Source of the DNA: an uncultured Bacilli bacterium
GTDB taxonomy: Bacteria > Bacillota_I > Bacilli_A > RF39 > UBA660
Reading direction: 5' to 3'
Assembly (NCBI GenBank): GCA_947589535.1
Contig: CANQAS010000006.1
Location: 1 to 44,316 of the forward strand
DNA length: 44,316 bases
Shown: positions 15,054 to 23,161 of the stretch, one piece after another
How positions within the stretch are numbered: the first letter of the stretch is position 1
Layout: the number at the start of each line of letters is the position of its first letter
The notes under the pieces: generated by a model
Database searches by the model: none
What the model saw: the letters and a program-made list of their open reading frames with translations, nothing else
What the model was told of the DNA's origin: nothing
Made by a program: the position numbers and the translations under genes

Positions 15054-17297
15054 CTACCTATTCCTAATAAAATCATTATCTGCTTTTACTTGTTCAGTAG
15101 TTCTTTGCATTTCTCTACTATCTAATTTTGTTATGTTAGTTAAATTAATTGTTACATATTTTCCAATTGATTTACCTAATATTTCCATTTGTTGTTGGTC
15201 GGTTAAAGGGATAATTCCTTCTGGTCCTCCTTCTCCTCCCATATCAATTGGTACGCCTCTTCCAGGGTTATTAATAATACCACCTTTTCTATGAAATTTT
15301 GCTATTGTACTTGCGAAACTTAATGTTGGGAAGATAACACTAAATAATGAACTTCCTAAATTCTTTAAGAAAGAACCAATTGTAGAATTTGCTTTCTTTG
15401 TACTTGCACTTAATGTAATTGTGTGATTTTTAGCAACATCCTTTATTGCATTTGTTACATCATCTACTGTCTTTTGGTCTGCATCAACATTAATGTTTGC
15501 TTTATAATTACCTTTAACATCATCTAAAGATTTTTTTAGTTTTTCTATTCTTTCTTTGTTTGTTTTATATTCCTCGCTATTTTCTTTTAGATTTTCATTT
15601 GTTAGTTCTAAATTACTTATTTCATTTCTTAAAGCATTCATATATTGAACTTTTTGTTGTGTGTTCATATATCCTTGGTCATATAATGCTTTTAACATTT
15701 CTAAATTGTTTTGGTTTGCTTCAGTGTTATCATTCATTAATTGAGTGTTCTTTTTATATTCTCCAGTTAGTTTTTCTTTCCATCCTAGGTGTTGTGATAA
15801 TTCCCTATTTAAATATTGATTATCAGAAATTTGACTAAGTATCAAATCAACATCTTTTTTTGCTACATCATTATTTATTTCTCCTGCTTTTGCTTTTTCA
15901 ACTATTGCATTTTTTGTCTTTTCAGTAGATTTAACATAACTATTGCTTAAGGCAATATCCTCTTCTATATCTTTTTTTAATTCTTTTCCTTCATCTATAA
16001 CTTTCTTCATACCATTTACAGCAAGTCCTACTAGTATAACATCAAGAACTGCTAACACGCCTACTAAAGTAGCACCACCTCCAGCGGATAAGCCAATTTT
16101 ACCAATTAATGTACTTATTAATGAACCAATAGTTTTAAATGTGCCACCAATTAGTCCTAATTTACTTGCTAATTTTAATCCTATAATTGCGCCTATTACT
16201 GCTAATAATCTTTGTGGTTTATCATCTACCCATTTGCCAAATGCTTCTAATGCTGGTTTTAAAATACCATTCCAGAAAGTTTTCACAATTGGTACTATGT
16301 TTTCATTTATCCAATTAAATACAACTTTTAATCCTTCAACTATTTTATCAAGTCTTTTTTTAGTGTCTTCACTTAATAAATTGAATTTACTTAAATCTTC
16401 TGTTGGTAGTGTTACTCCACCACCTCCACCACCATAAGAAGTTGCACCACTATCTTGTAAAACATTCATTTCATCAAATCCTGCTACTGTCTTTTGAAGT
16501 TCTTTTGCTGATTTACCTGCACCATCTAAATTATCTTTTGTTTTACCAAAAGCATCAGCAGTAGCATTTGCGAATAAATTTACTCCTGTTAAAGAATATA
16601 CTATATAATTAATTGCTTGCAATACTTTATATACCCATTTAACTATTCTTTCTATTGTCTTTTCTAAAGTCTTTGCTAAAGCCCATCTAATATATTCCAA
16701 ATCACTTGCTAATTTTTCATTTGATTGTGATAATGTGCTAACTGCACTTCTTACGAACATATAAGCACTTCTAACACTAAAAATTGCTAAAGCCCATTTT
16801 CCAACTTTCTTTATAAGACTTGTTGTTTTATTTCCTATATTATCTATTGATTGTCCTATTTTACCATATACTTCTTGCATACGATTTTCTTGTTCTTGAG
16901 CATCATTATATTCTTGTTGCTTCTGTTTTAATTCTTGTAATTTTTGTACTTCTATTTTTCTTTTGTCTAAATTTTTACTTAACTCAGCACCAATTTCTTT
17001 AGATTTATCAAGCACACTAGAATATTCTTGTTTTACCTTTTGTATTTGCTCTAAAGCATATTTTTGATTTGCTCCTGGTGTATATTCTCCTGCCTCATCT
17101 GCTCTTTTCCATTCATCTTGTATTTCTCTTACTTGTCTTTTATAATCTGATAAATCAATTTTTAATGCTTGTTTCTTAAGACTTTCCCCTTGTTTATCTA
17201 ATTTTTTTATTTCAGTTTCTGCATCTTTAATTTTTGATTTAAAATCTTTATCTTCTACATCAACATTAAAAGTTAACCATCCTACTACATTTTTCAC
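15054..17297 (-). CDS. Tape measure protein (747 aa)
   Basis: GTG start at 17295-17297 after AGGAAGTGATG. An N-terminal coiled coil of 140 residues (SKIKDAETEIKKLDKQGESL), a hydrophobic region (IGQSIDNIGNKTTSLIKKVG and following AIFSVRSAYMF), a Gly-rich stretch near residue 290, several central membrane-like helices (about 365-425, VIGAIIGLKLASKLGLIGG) and a long helical C-terminus ending with GRGVPIDMGGEGGPEGIIPL. This is the usual layout of tape measure proteins, which set tail length and may help DNA cross the membrane. At 747 aa it predicts a tail of roughly 110 nm by the common 0.15 nm-per-residue rule. Confidence 0.9.
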   Translation of the reverse strand: MKNVVGWLTFNVDVEDKDFKSKIKDAETEIKKLDKQGESLKKQALKIDLSDYKRQVREIQDEWKRADEAGEYTPGANQKYALEQIQKVKQEYSSVLDKSKEIGAELSKNLDKRKIEVQKLQELKQKQQEYNDAQEQENRMQEVYGKIGQSIDNIGNKTTSLIKKVGKWALAIFSVRSAYMFVRSAVSTLSQSNEKLASDLEYIRWALAKTLEKTIERIVKWVYKVLQAINYIVYSLTGVNLFANATADAFGKTKDNLDGAGKSAKELQKTVAGFDEMNVLQDSGATSYGGGGGGVTLPTEDLSKFNLLSEDTKKRLDKIVEGLKVVFNWINENIVPIVKTFWNGILKPALEAFGKWVDDKPQRLLAVIGAIIGLKLASKLGLIGGTFKTIGSLISTLIGKIGLSAGGGATLVGVLAVLDVILVGLAVNGMKKVIDEGKELKKDIEEDIALSNSYVKSTEKTKNAIVEKAKAGEINNDVAKKDVDLILSQISDNQYLNRELSQHLGWKEKLTGEYKKNTQLMNDNTEANQNNLEMLKALYDQGYMNTQQKVQYMNALRNEISNLELTNENLKENSEEYKTNKERIEKLKKSLDDVKGNYKANINVDADQKTVDDVTNAIKDVAKNHTITLSASTKKANSTIGSFLKNLGSSLFSVIFPTLSFASTIAKFHRKGGIINNPGRGVPIDMGGEGGPEGIIPLTDQQQMEILGKSIGKYVTINLTNITKLDSREMQRTTEQVKADNDFIRNR

Positions 17298-17303
17298 ATT
17301 TCA

Positions 17304-17879
17304 TCACTTCCTTTTTATCCCTGTCAATTCATAAAATTTATCAACACTGTCTTGTTGTTTTTTTGTTAAAGGTTTTTTGTGTTTCTTTAATGCGTATCTT
17401 TTTTGCATTTTCTCTATTTTATTTTTTTCTTTAACATCTTTAATATCTCTTGTATCATAATTTCTTATTTCTCTAATTCTATTTAAAACACATTTATCTG
17501 TTAGTCCATTTAAATAGGTATAAAAGTCCCACCATTCAATGTTTTCTTTCATTAAGTCAATTCCATAATCACTTTTAAAACTAGCACATATAAGTCTAAA
17601 ATCTTGGTTTAAATCCATGTCTGGTTCTTCTATGTTATTATCATCAGTTTCTTCACCACAACTTAAATATTTATATGCTAAATCAAATAACTTGTTATAA
17701 TTTTCTTTATCTTTTAAAGCATCTTCTCCAAAAAGCATATAAATAATTGCTAGTGTTTTCTCATAATCACTTATTGTTTCATCAAATATTAATTCATTAC
17801 ATTTTAAAGCAACTTTATAACTTGTATTTATTGGATATTTCTTTTCTCCTACTTGAACATAATGAGGGTTAGTATTCAT
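17304..17879 (-). CDS. Tail assembly protein, bacteriophage Gp15 family
   Basis: 191 aa. INTSYKVALKCNELIFDE, a helical acidic middle, and DFRLICASFKSDYGIDLM followed by IEWWDFYTYLNGLTD, the hallmark of the Gp15 family that sits between the tail chaperone and tape measure. The ATG overlaps the preceding stop as TAATG and lies in its -1 frame. It probably works with the preceding gene as a tape-measure chaperone. Confidence 0.85.
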   Translation of the reverse strand: MNTNPHYVQVGEKKYPINTSYKVALKCNELIFDETISDYEKTLAIIYMLFGEDALKDKENYNKLFDLAYKYLSCGEETDDNNIEEPDMDLNQDFRLICASFKSDYGIDLMKENIEWWDFYTYLNGLTDKCVLNRIREIRNYDTRDIKDVKEKNKIEKMQKRYALKKHKKPLTKKQQDSVDKFYELTGIKRK

Positions 17880-18376
17880 TATTTTAATATGTCCTCTTGG
17901 TCTTTAATCATCTCTTTATACTTTTCAACTATCTTCTCATCAGTAGTATCCATATTTTCTTGAAATACTTTTTCAAGTATTGGAGAAATTGCTTCACCTA
18001 TATCTTCAAACATATTCCAATAAGGTTTTCTGCCCATAATATCAAGTATCATTTGTGTTTTTCCTTCTCCTAAAAATAAGTCTAATGCTTTCATATCTAA
18101 TTTAAAATATTCATTTAATGCTTTTACTTTATCTTCTTCGTTCTTACTTAATAATTTTTTACCTTTAACATCTTGTCTTTTATCAATCATCATAAATTTA
18201 TGTCTTAAATTTTTGAAATTCTTGTTATGTTCTTCTAATAATTGTTGATATCTTAATGGTAGTTCAACGTCATCCATATCAAAATCTAAAGTTTTTCCTG
18301 TATCATTTCCAAATTGGTCTTTAATTCCAACTCTTATTATATTATCTTTTTTTAATTGTATAAAATTTTCTGTCAT
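17879..18376 (-). CDS. Tail assembly chaperone (165 aa)
   Basis: Located between the major tail protein and Gp15, where siphophages carry gpG-like tail chaperones. Helical protein (LPLRYQQLLEEHNKNFKNLR, LDMKALDLFLGEGKTQMILD). SD AAAGGAG. The next gene begins in the -1 frame at the TAATG junction. I see no strong slippery heptamer, only A-rich TTA AAA TAA, so reinitiation is more likely than frameshifting. Confidence 0.75.
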   Translation of the reverse strand: MTENFIQLKKDNIIRVGIKDQFGNDTGKTLDFDMDDVELPLRYQQLLEEHNKNFKNLRHKFMMIDKRQDVKGKKLLSKNEEDKVKALNEYFKLDMKALDLFLGEGKTQMILDIMGRKPYWNMFEDIGEAISPILEKVFQENMDTTDEKIVEKYKEMIKDQEDILK

Positions 18377-18446
18377 TTTATACTCTCCTTTCTTAATTAA
18401 AAAAATAAGGTGGGCTTTATTTTACCCACCCACCCTTTAAGGTTTT

Positions 18447-18941
18447 TTATATTGCTACATCTGCTGTAAATGTTGGTTTTCCGCCCTCTATTTGTACTGT
18501 TCCAACAACTGGGTCGCCATTGTAATAAATAGAATATTCAATTACTGGGTTCTCTCCAGTTGCATAACTTGTTACGACTACTGCACAATCATATTTAGTT
18601 GCTTTATATTTACTTTCGGTTTCATCATATAAGTCAATATCTAATACTTGAGTGTTAACTTTACTACCAACTTTAGCATTTCTTCTTAAGTCATTTACAA
18701 AATCATAAACTTCATCACCAAAATAACACTTTTGAGAAACATCACCTTGAATTTGATAACTTTCTAATGTAGAAGTTGCATTTTTATGAATTATCCATTT
18801 CTCTGTTTCTACTTGTGGGTTGTAAGATTGTCCATAATCAGTTATACCTACACCAATTATAGCCCACTCTTCTTTTTCTTCACTTGGTTTTACATTTAAG
18901 TATGAAGCAATTTGGTCTCTTGTTACTTTTGTATATGCCAT
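18447..18941 (-). CDS. Major tail (tube) protein
   Basis: 164 aa, beta-rich with a short N-terminal helix. AYTKVTRDQIASYLNVKPS, EWAIIGVGITDYGQSYNPQ, VSQKCYFGDEVYDFVNDLRR and a DCAVVVTSYATGENPVIEY strand match tail tube proteins of Gram-positive siphophages. A strong SD (AAAGGAGG) fits high expression. It polymerises in hexameric rings around the tape measure. The end (PTFTADVAI) shows no Ig-like extension. Confidence 0.85.
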   Translation of the reverse strand: MAYTKVTRDQIASYLNVKPSEEKEEWAIIGVGITDYGQSYNPQVETEKWIIHKNATSTLESYQIQGDVSQKCYFGDEVYDFVNDLRRNAKVGSKVNTQVLDIDLYDETESKYKATKYDCAVVVTSYATGENPVIEYSIYYNGDPVVGTVQIEGGKPTFTADVAI

Positions 18942-18968
18942 CTTATTCCTTTTCCTCCTTTATTTATT

Positions 18969-19391
18969 CTATATGTTATATGTTATCTGTATTTGAATAT
19001 CAAACACAGCATTCTTTGTTTGTCCACTTATCATAGTTCCACAATTTAAACAACTTATGCTTTCAATTCCATCTATATCAGGTAAAATTTTATTTTTATT
19101 ATTTTCAAATATTACTTTTTCAAATGTTTCAAAAAAGCCAACATTATTTAAATTATTTATTACATCTTGTGAATATGCAACTCTACTTCTAAAAGAATAA
19201 ACATCTCTATGAATTTCATAACCTGTTATCCATTTTTCAACAACGCTTTCAGTAGGTATTTTATTAATTGAATAATTATTAATATCATCGCTTAACATAT
19301 CAACATTTATTTGCTTGCATTTGCTATTTATTGCTTTAACAACATCAAATAAATACGACCTTAATTTTTCAACTCTTAAATTATTATTCAT
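18969..19391 (-). CDS. Tail terminator / minor capsid-type protein
   Basis: 140 aa. Helical start (NLRVEKLRSYLFDVVKAINS) and a mixed alpha/beta body ending FDIQIQITYN, the pattern of the minor capsid/tail-completion proteins encoded just before the major tail gene. By position it should cap the tail tube at the head end. Immediately downstream of the 115-aa connector. Confidence 0.7.
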   Translation of the reverse strand: MNNNLRVEKLRSYLFDVVKAINSKCKQINVDMLSDDINNYSINKIPTESVVEKWITGYEIHRDVYSFRSRVAYSQDVINNLNNVGFFETFEKVIFENNKNKILPDIDGIESISCLNCGTMISGQTKNAVFDIQIQITYNI

Positions 19392-19397
19392 TTAATT

Positions 19398-19745
19398 TTA
19401 TTTCCTTCCATATTTTTGTTTTAATTCTCTAATAATGTCATCTTTCTCTGCACTTAACATTTTTTTATCCCAATAAGGTCCAGTACCTGGAGTAGTATAA
19501 TTCCAAGGCACTCCTGATTGACTTCCATAATATTGAATTGTTGCATAAGAACTTGTAAATGTGATACTATTATTTGTTTCTATTCTTAATTCATTTAAAT
19601 GAGTTTTACCTGTATCTCCACTAAATGGGATGTATTTATACATGTGTCTATATACACTATCGACTGCATCTTTCCGTAATTCTCCACCTACATTTATTCC
19701 TAAATCAACTTCAATGTTTGTTATTCCTTTAAGTTTAACACTCAT
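19398..19745 (-). CDS. Head-tail joining protein, minor capsid type
   Basis: 115 aa. VKLKGITNIEVDLGINVGGE, DAVDSVYRHMYKYIPFSGDT and a YYGSQSGVPWNYTTPGTGPY stretch followed by DKKMLSAEKDD identify the minor capsid / HK97-gp10-like connectors of Firmicutes siphophages. It lies third in a set of four small connector genes whose starts and stops touch or overlap. Confidence 0.75.
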   Translation of the reverse strand: MSVKLKGITNIEVDLGINVGGELRKDAVDSVYRHMYKYIPFSGDTGKTHLNELRIETNNSITFTSSYATIQYYGSQSGVPWNYTTPGTGPYWDKKMLSAEKDDIIRELKQKYGRK

Positions 19746-20092
19746 TATTTACCACCTAAATGTATGTGTGGTCTTGTACCAAATGTATTATCAGTTATTG
19801 CAGTTATATTGTATATTTCTTCTTGGTCTAAATCTTGTTGTGTTATTATATCCAGAGTTAAATTTCCTTTAATAAGTATATCTCCAACCTTGAAATTTTT
19901 AACATCTAAACTTGGGTTATTTTGATAAAAAATTCTAATTTCAACATCGTTAGCATCATCATATCCTTTATTGGTACCAGCACCTCTTCCACCGAACCAC
20001 CAAATATTCTCATAATTAAATCTAGTCCAAATTTCTATGTTATTATTTTCATCAAAATCTTTGTGATATACTGTTAAATCAGCATTTTTCAT
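19745..20092 (-). CDS. Head closure / connector protein, DUF6751-like
   Basis: 115 aa, beta-rich. ADLTVYHKDFDENNNIEIWT, RFNYENIWWFGGRGAG and VGDILIKGNL resemble the DUF6751 connector proteins. A C-terminal RPHIHLGGK is typical. Its start overlaps the previous stop. Probably closes the portal channel after packaging. Confidence 0.7.
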   Translation of the reverse strand: MKNADLTVYHKDFDENNNIEIWTRFNYENIWWFGGRGAGTNKGYDDANDVEIRIFYQNNPSLDVKNFKVGDILIKGNLTLDIITQQDLDQEEIYNITAITDNTFGTRPHIHLGGK

Positions 20093-20493
20093 TAAACACC
20101 TCTATATAAATAAGGTGTACCATCTTCAAGTTTACAATCTATTAAATATGTTCTTATAATATTACTCATCTCATTACTTTTAACATTTTCAATTGAACTA
20201 TCTACACTGTTACTAGTTGAGTTATAACTATAACTATAACCATCAATATTTTCACTTGCCAATGCTCTATCTTGTTCTTCCAAATTCTTATAACTGTTAG
20301 CAACATTTATAAGTTTATACATACATAATTTAACTTCATCTACTTGTGATAATAAATTCTTTAATCTTCCAAATGTGTATTTATCTATATATTGTCTTGC
20401 TTCAAATTCTAATAAATTAAAAGGCATTTCTTCTAGTAAACCTCCTAATTCTTTATACTCTGTATATGTTAAGTATTGTCCACTAAATTCCAT
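20092..20493 (-). CDS. Head-tail connector (gp6-like)
   Basis: 133 aa, helical. SGQYLTYTEYKELGGLLEEM, PFNLLEFEARQYIDKYTFGR and LKNLLSQVDEVKLCMYKLI match connector proteins that follow the major capsid gene. SD AAAGGAGG stands 7 nt before the ATG, 14 bp after the stop of the capsid extension. A Ser-rich loop near residues 85-105. Confidence 0.8.
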   Translation of the reverse strand: MEFSGQYLTYTEYKELGGLLEEMPFNLLEFEARQYIDKYTFGRLKNLLSQVDEVKLCMYKLINVANSYKNLEEQDRALASENIDGYSYSYNSTSNSVDSSIENVKSNEMSNIIRTYLIDCKLEDGTPYLYRGV

Positions 20494-20509
20494 AAAATGC
20501 CTCCTTTAT

Positions 20510-20926
20510 TTATATAGCAATGTCTAATTCTACTTCTTTTAAATTAAGTGTTCTTGTTTCTTTTCCTTCACTAGTTATTTCAATAGTATTGTCTTTGTTA
20601 TGTATTTGAAATACTATTAAACCATCTTTTTCATCAACTGCAACAGGTTTCTTTAATTTTGCTCCTGTTCCTTTAAGTTCACATTTAACAGTTCCTTTTG
20701 CTTGACCTTTTGCTTCTTCAAAATATAATGGTAAATAATTTCCTGATTGCTCATCATCTATTGATGAAAATTCAGTAAAATTTGATACATATTTTAATTT
20801 ACCTGTTACATTATCTCCTTCTATACTTACATTTTCACATAGGTCTTGTACTGTTTTTTCTCCTAAATTTAGTGAAGTTTCATTACTTGGAACACTTACT
20901 TTTATTTTGCCCTCTTCGGGCGTGCT
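20510..20926 (-). CDS. C-terminal extension of the capsid protein, made by +1 frameshift (138 codons)
   Basis: Open frame with TAA at 20510-20512 and, upstream, a stop at 20948-20950 inside the capsid gene. No ATG, GTG or TTG occurs anywhere in it, so it cannot start by itself. It follows the capsid frame in +1 phase from CCC TAG. The product begins STPEEGKIKVSVPSNETSLN and contains LKYVSNFTEFSS, EQSGNYLPLYF and VKCELKGTGAKLKKPVAV, an Ig-like beta sandwich of the kind displayed on phage capsids. It gives a 441-aa minor form of the coat protein, probably exposed on the head surface. Confidence 0.85.
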   Translation of the reverse strand, partial: STPEEGKIKVSVPSNETSLNLGEKTVQDLCENVSIEGDNVTGKLKYVSNFTEFSSIDDEQSGNYLPLYFEEAKGQAKGTVKCELKGTGAKLKKPVAVDEKDGLIVFQIHNKDNTIEITSEGKETRTLNLKEVELDIAI

Positions 20927-20930
20927 AGGG
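20909..20930 (-). promoter_or_regulatory. Programmed +1 frameshift site: CCC TAG plus hairpin
   Basis: Capsid frame ends ACT CCC TAG (930-925). A peptidyl-tRNA on CCC can slip to CCT, after which AGC ACG continues the other frame. Three nt past the stop begins a hairpin with GCCC/GGGC arms (918-921 and 909-912) and a 5-nt loop, the most GC-rich spot in the surroundings. An alternative pairing CCCT/AGGG would hide the shift site itself. Confidence 0.75.
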
Positions 20931-21836
20931 AGTTTTTGTGAATTCTGCTAGCACAACTTTTGTTTCATCAGTTAAAGCAACTGTATAATGTTCATCAATA
21001 GAAATGTCTGTTGTTCTATTTAATGTATGTCTTTCAGTTTCAACATTTGCATTTCTCTTCATATAAATTGTTACTGCTGATGTTTCATCTCCTGTTTGTG
21101 TTTGTGGTTTTAATTGTACGATAGGACATTGATATTTATTTAAACTTGCTTGTTCTGCTACATTATCACATGCTTTTCTTGATACAACTATTCTTGTATT
21201 TGCTATCATACCAATTTCACCTCTCATAATAACATTGTTATTATATTTATCATTACTTATGAAATTAGCATCTTTTCTTAAAGTTGCAACTTGGTCTGGG
21301 TGAATAAACATTACTTTTTCAACATTTTCTTCTTCTCCAAATTTTGCTATTGCATCAACAACATTGTTATAACTTATTTCACCCTCTGCCTCAAATTTTA
21401 ATTTTGCTTTCTTTAATTCATCAAATACATCATTATCAATTTTACTAGCAATAGATTTTGCTAATTGGTTATTTGCTTCTCCAACAGGATTTCCATAACC
21501 ACTTAATATTGCTTCATCAGTTAAAGTTACTGCCTTCATTGCTTTCTTAACTGTGTATGTATCAGTATCAGTTTCTAGTTTAACTGTTCCTGCTTCTACT
21601 CCTTCTGCAACATCTTCTGCATCACCAATGTATTTATATCTTGGTACTGTTATTGTACTTCCAGGTTGTCCTACAAGTGTATTATCAACCTTTGCAAATG
21701 GTGTAGCAACTATTGCATTTACTATTTTAGCACTAATCATTGGTGCCATTACTTCTGGGTCAACTAAATTTTCTAATTTAGTAGTTCCAGCCGCAAATAA
21801 TTGAATATTTAATTTAAAATTTTTATTCTTTTCCAT
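20925..21836 (-). CDS. Major capsid protein, HK97-fold (N4-gp56-like)
   Basis: 303 aa in the zero frame. N-terminal tag FKLNIQLFAAG, then LVDPEVMAPMISAKIVNAIV, a GQPGSTITVPRYKYIGDAED segment, AVTLTDEAILSG and a P-domain near KVMFIHPDQVATLRK, as in the N4-gp56 group of major capsid proteins. It forms the icosahedral shell. It ends with TKTP and TAG, where a fraction of ribosomes likely shift to +1 and add 138 codons. The scaffold gene is directly upstream and connectors follow. Expressed from the consensus promoter at 22500-22529. Confidence 0.92.
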   Translation of the reverse strand: MEKNKNFKLNIQLFAAGTTKLENLVDPEVMAPMISAKIVNAIVATPFAKVDNTLVGQPGSTITVPRYKYIGDAEDVAEGVEAGTVKLETDTDTYTVKKAMKAVTLTDEAILSGYGNPVGEANNQLAKSIASKIDNDVFDELKKAKLKFEAEGEISYNNVVDAIAKFGEEENVEKVMFIHPDQVATLRKDANFISNDKYNNNVIMRGEIGMIANTRIVVSRKACDNVAEQASLNKYQCPIVQLKPQTQTGDETSAVTIYMKRNANVETERHTLNRTTDISIDEHYTVALTDETKVVLAEFTKTP

Positions 21837-21850
21837 TTCCTTTTCCTTTC

Positions 21851-22405
21851 TTATTCATTAAATTTTTTGAATAACTCAGGATTTTCTTGTTTAAATGCTA
21901 CCCTTTCTTTATATCCCATTTTATCAAAATCTTCTTTTGATACATTACCTGTTTCAATATCTTTAACATCAGGCATATCTATTTGAGCATTTGGGTTAAC
22001 AAATATATCAGTTTTATCCTTTGTTATTTCTTCGAATAAATCTTTTGCTGATTTACCCATATTTGCATTATCTTTTAATGCTGTTTTAATTTCATTAATA
22101 ATTGAATTTTTAGTATACTCATTTACAAATTGTTTATCTTTAAGAACACTATTTATATTATTTGTTAAAATTGTATCTTCTTCTTTTAACTTTTTATCTT
22201 GTTCTTCTTTTTCAACTTTTGCATTTAATTCATCATACTTTTCTTTCCAATTATTATTTTCTGTTGAATTTTCTTTTAAGGTAGATAATTTGTTTTGTAA
22301 ATCAGTAATCTTTTCTTTATCTTTTGTTACTAATTTACCGTGTTCTGCCATAATACTATCTATGGTTTCATCATCTAATTCTAATCCTTTTAAAAATTCT
22401 CTCAT
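21851..22405 (-). CDS. Capsid scaffolding protein
   Basis: 184 aa, almost entirely helical and charged. LKGLELDDETIDSIMAEHGK start, a long coiled coil (about 30-80), then INEIKTALKDNANMGKSAKD and a C-terminal MGYKERVAFKQENPELFKKF that resembles the capsid-contacting end of phage scaffolds. First gene after the strong promoter at 22500-22529, directly followed by the major capsid gene. SD GAAGGAGAGG. Confidence 0.88.
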   Translation of the reverse strand: MREFLKGLELDDETIDSIMAEHGKLVTKDKEKITDLQNKLSTLKENSTENNNWKEKYDELNAKVEKEEQDKKLKEEDTILTNNINSVLKDKQFVNEYTKNSIINEIKTALKDNANMGKSAKDLFEEITKDKTDIFVNPNAQIDMPDVKDIETGNVSKEDFDKMGYKERVAFKQENPELFKKFNE

Positions 22406-22436
22406 ATAATATTCCTCTCCTTCACTTGTTATCGAA

Positions 22437-22493
22437 GTCGTGTCTCCGTGTGATTAAAATATTTTTAATAGCATATCGTTGCTATCTCACGAC
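22437..22493 (-). other. Structured 5' leader of the capsid operon
   Basis: The expected transcription start (about 22493) coincides with the first base of a closing stem GTCGTG / CACGAC (22488-22493 with 22437-22442). Inside is a second hairpin ATAGC / GCTAT with an 8-nt loop (22468-22485). A stem at the very 5' end suggests an mRNA stabiliser or a protein-binding site controlling scaffold and capsid synthesis. Confidence 0.5.
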
Positions 22494-22499
22494 AATTAA

Positions 22500-22529
22500 A
22501 TTATAGTATATAACAAAAAAAGATGTCAA
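22500..22529 (-). promoter_or_regulatory. Consensus promoter of the scaffold-capsid operon
   Basis: TTGACA (22524-22529), 18-bp spacer, TATAAT (22500-22505): full consensus for a sigma-A promoter. The -35 overlaps the 3' arm of the terminator at 22514-22540. It gives the capsid genes their own strong transcription behind the island at 23.5-24.8 kb. Confidence 0.85.
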
Positions 22530-22540
22530 ATACGACACCT
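22514..22540 (-). terminator. Terminator before the capsid promoter
   Basis: Minus RNA: AGGTGTC / GACATCT stem (7 bp, one G.U) with a 6-nt loop and a run of seven U. Lies about 100 bp after the stop of the ADP-ribosyltransferase-like gene. The 22541-22639 stretch between them is AT-rich and holds nothing else I can recognise. Confidence 0.75.
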
Positions 22541-22639
22541 CTTTTTGCATTTAATAATGAATTAAAAAAATAAGAATATAATATAGACTTGTTTTGTCTA
22601 TAAAATTATAATATCACTAATTATTAATAATTTCAAATA

Positions 22640-23161
22640 TTATTTCTTATTCTTTTTAGGAAAATATTCAAATTCGTTGATATCATCACCAGCAAATCTT
22701 ATATCATCTGCTTTTACTTTTAATTCTAAAATCTTTCCTTTACCTTTTAAATTACTTTCATTATGTATCTTTGCATATTCTTTGCTTAATGTTATCCAAT
22801 CTCCATCATTAATACTTTCTCCAGTTGTTGCTCTGTATATAGTTATTTCTTTATTTGGGTTATCTTTAATACTCTTCAATGCTTCAAAACTTTCTTTATT
22901 TTCTATTCTACTCATATCAATATAATTTTGTGGTTTTTCATAAAAATCTTTTGGATATGCAATATTTCCTTTTGTAATATCATCTGCTGTTGCTCCGTCT
23001 TCGTCTGGTCTATGAAACATTTTATATCCATTTTGTTCTTCTATTCTTTTTTGTTCTGCAAGATATTTTTGTCTTTCTTCTCTTTCTTTATGTGCTTTTT
23101 CAACTAATTTCTTATGTTCTTCCTCTTTGAATTTTCTATATTCTTCTACATTTTTATAACC
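22640..23161 (-). CDS. ADP-ribosyltransferase-like domain, -1 frameshift product
   Basis: The -1 frame is open from the slippery site at 23161-23169 to TAA at 22640 (173 codons after the shift). After about 40 charged coiled-coil residues comes a domain with the R-S-E signature of ADP-ribosyltransferases: YRATTG (Arg), GDWITLSKEYAKIHN (Ser), and EFEYF with an ExE pair near the end. An internal ATG at 23018-23020 could give the domain alone (126 aa), but I see no clear SD for it. Such ARTs occur fused to phage minor head proteins and may be injected with the DNA to modify host proteins. Target unknown. Confidence 0.65.
   Translation of the reverse strand, partial: GYKNVEEYRKFKEEEHKKLVEKAHKEREERQKYLAEQKRIEEQNGYKMFHRPDEDGATADDITKGNIAYPKDFYEKPQNYIDMSRIENKESFEALKSIKDNPNKEITIYRATTGESINDGDWITLSKEYAKIHNESNLKGKGKILELKVKADDIRFAGDDINEFEYFPKKNKK

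Noticed and set aside
17876-17910. Programmed -1 frameshift between tail chaperone and Gp15
   Set aside because: The second gene is in the -1 frame, but only TTA AAA TAA is present, not a proper X XXY YYZ heptamer; the TAATG overlap and own ATG explain coupling better.
20925-20927. Alternative genetic code (TAG or TGA recoding)
   Set aside because: TAA, TGA and TAG all end well-formed genes with SD sequences directly downstream; Trp is TGG. The single TAG in the capsid gene is explained by a frame change, not readthrough, because the extension is in another frame.
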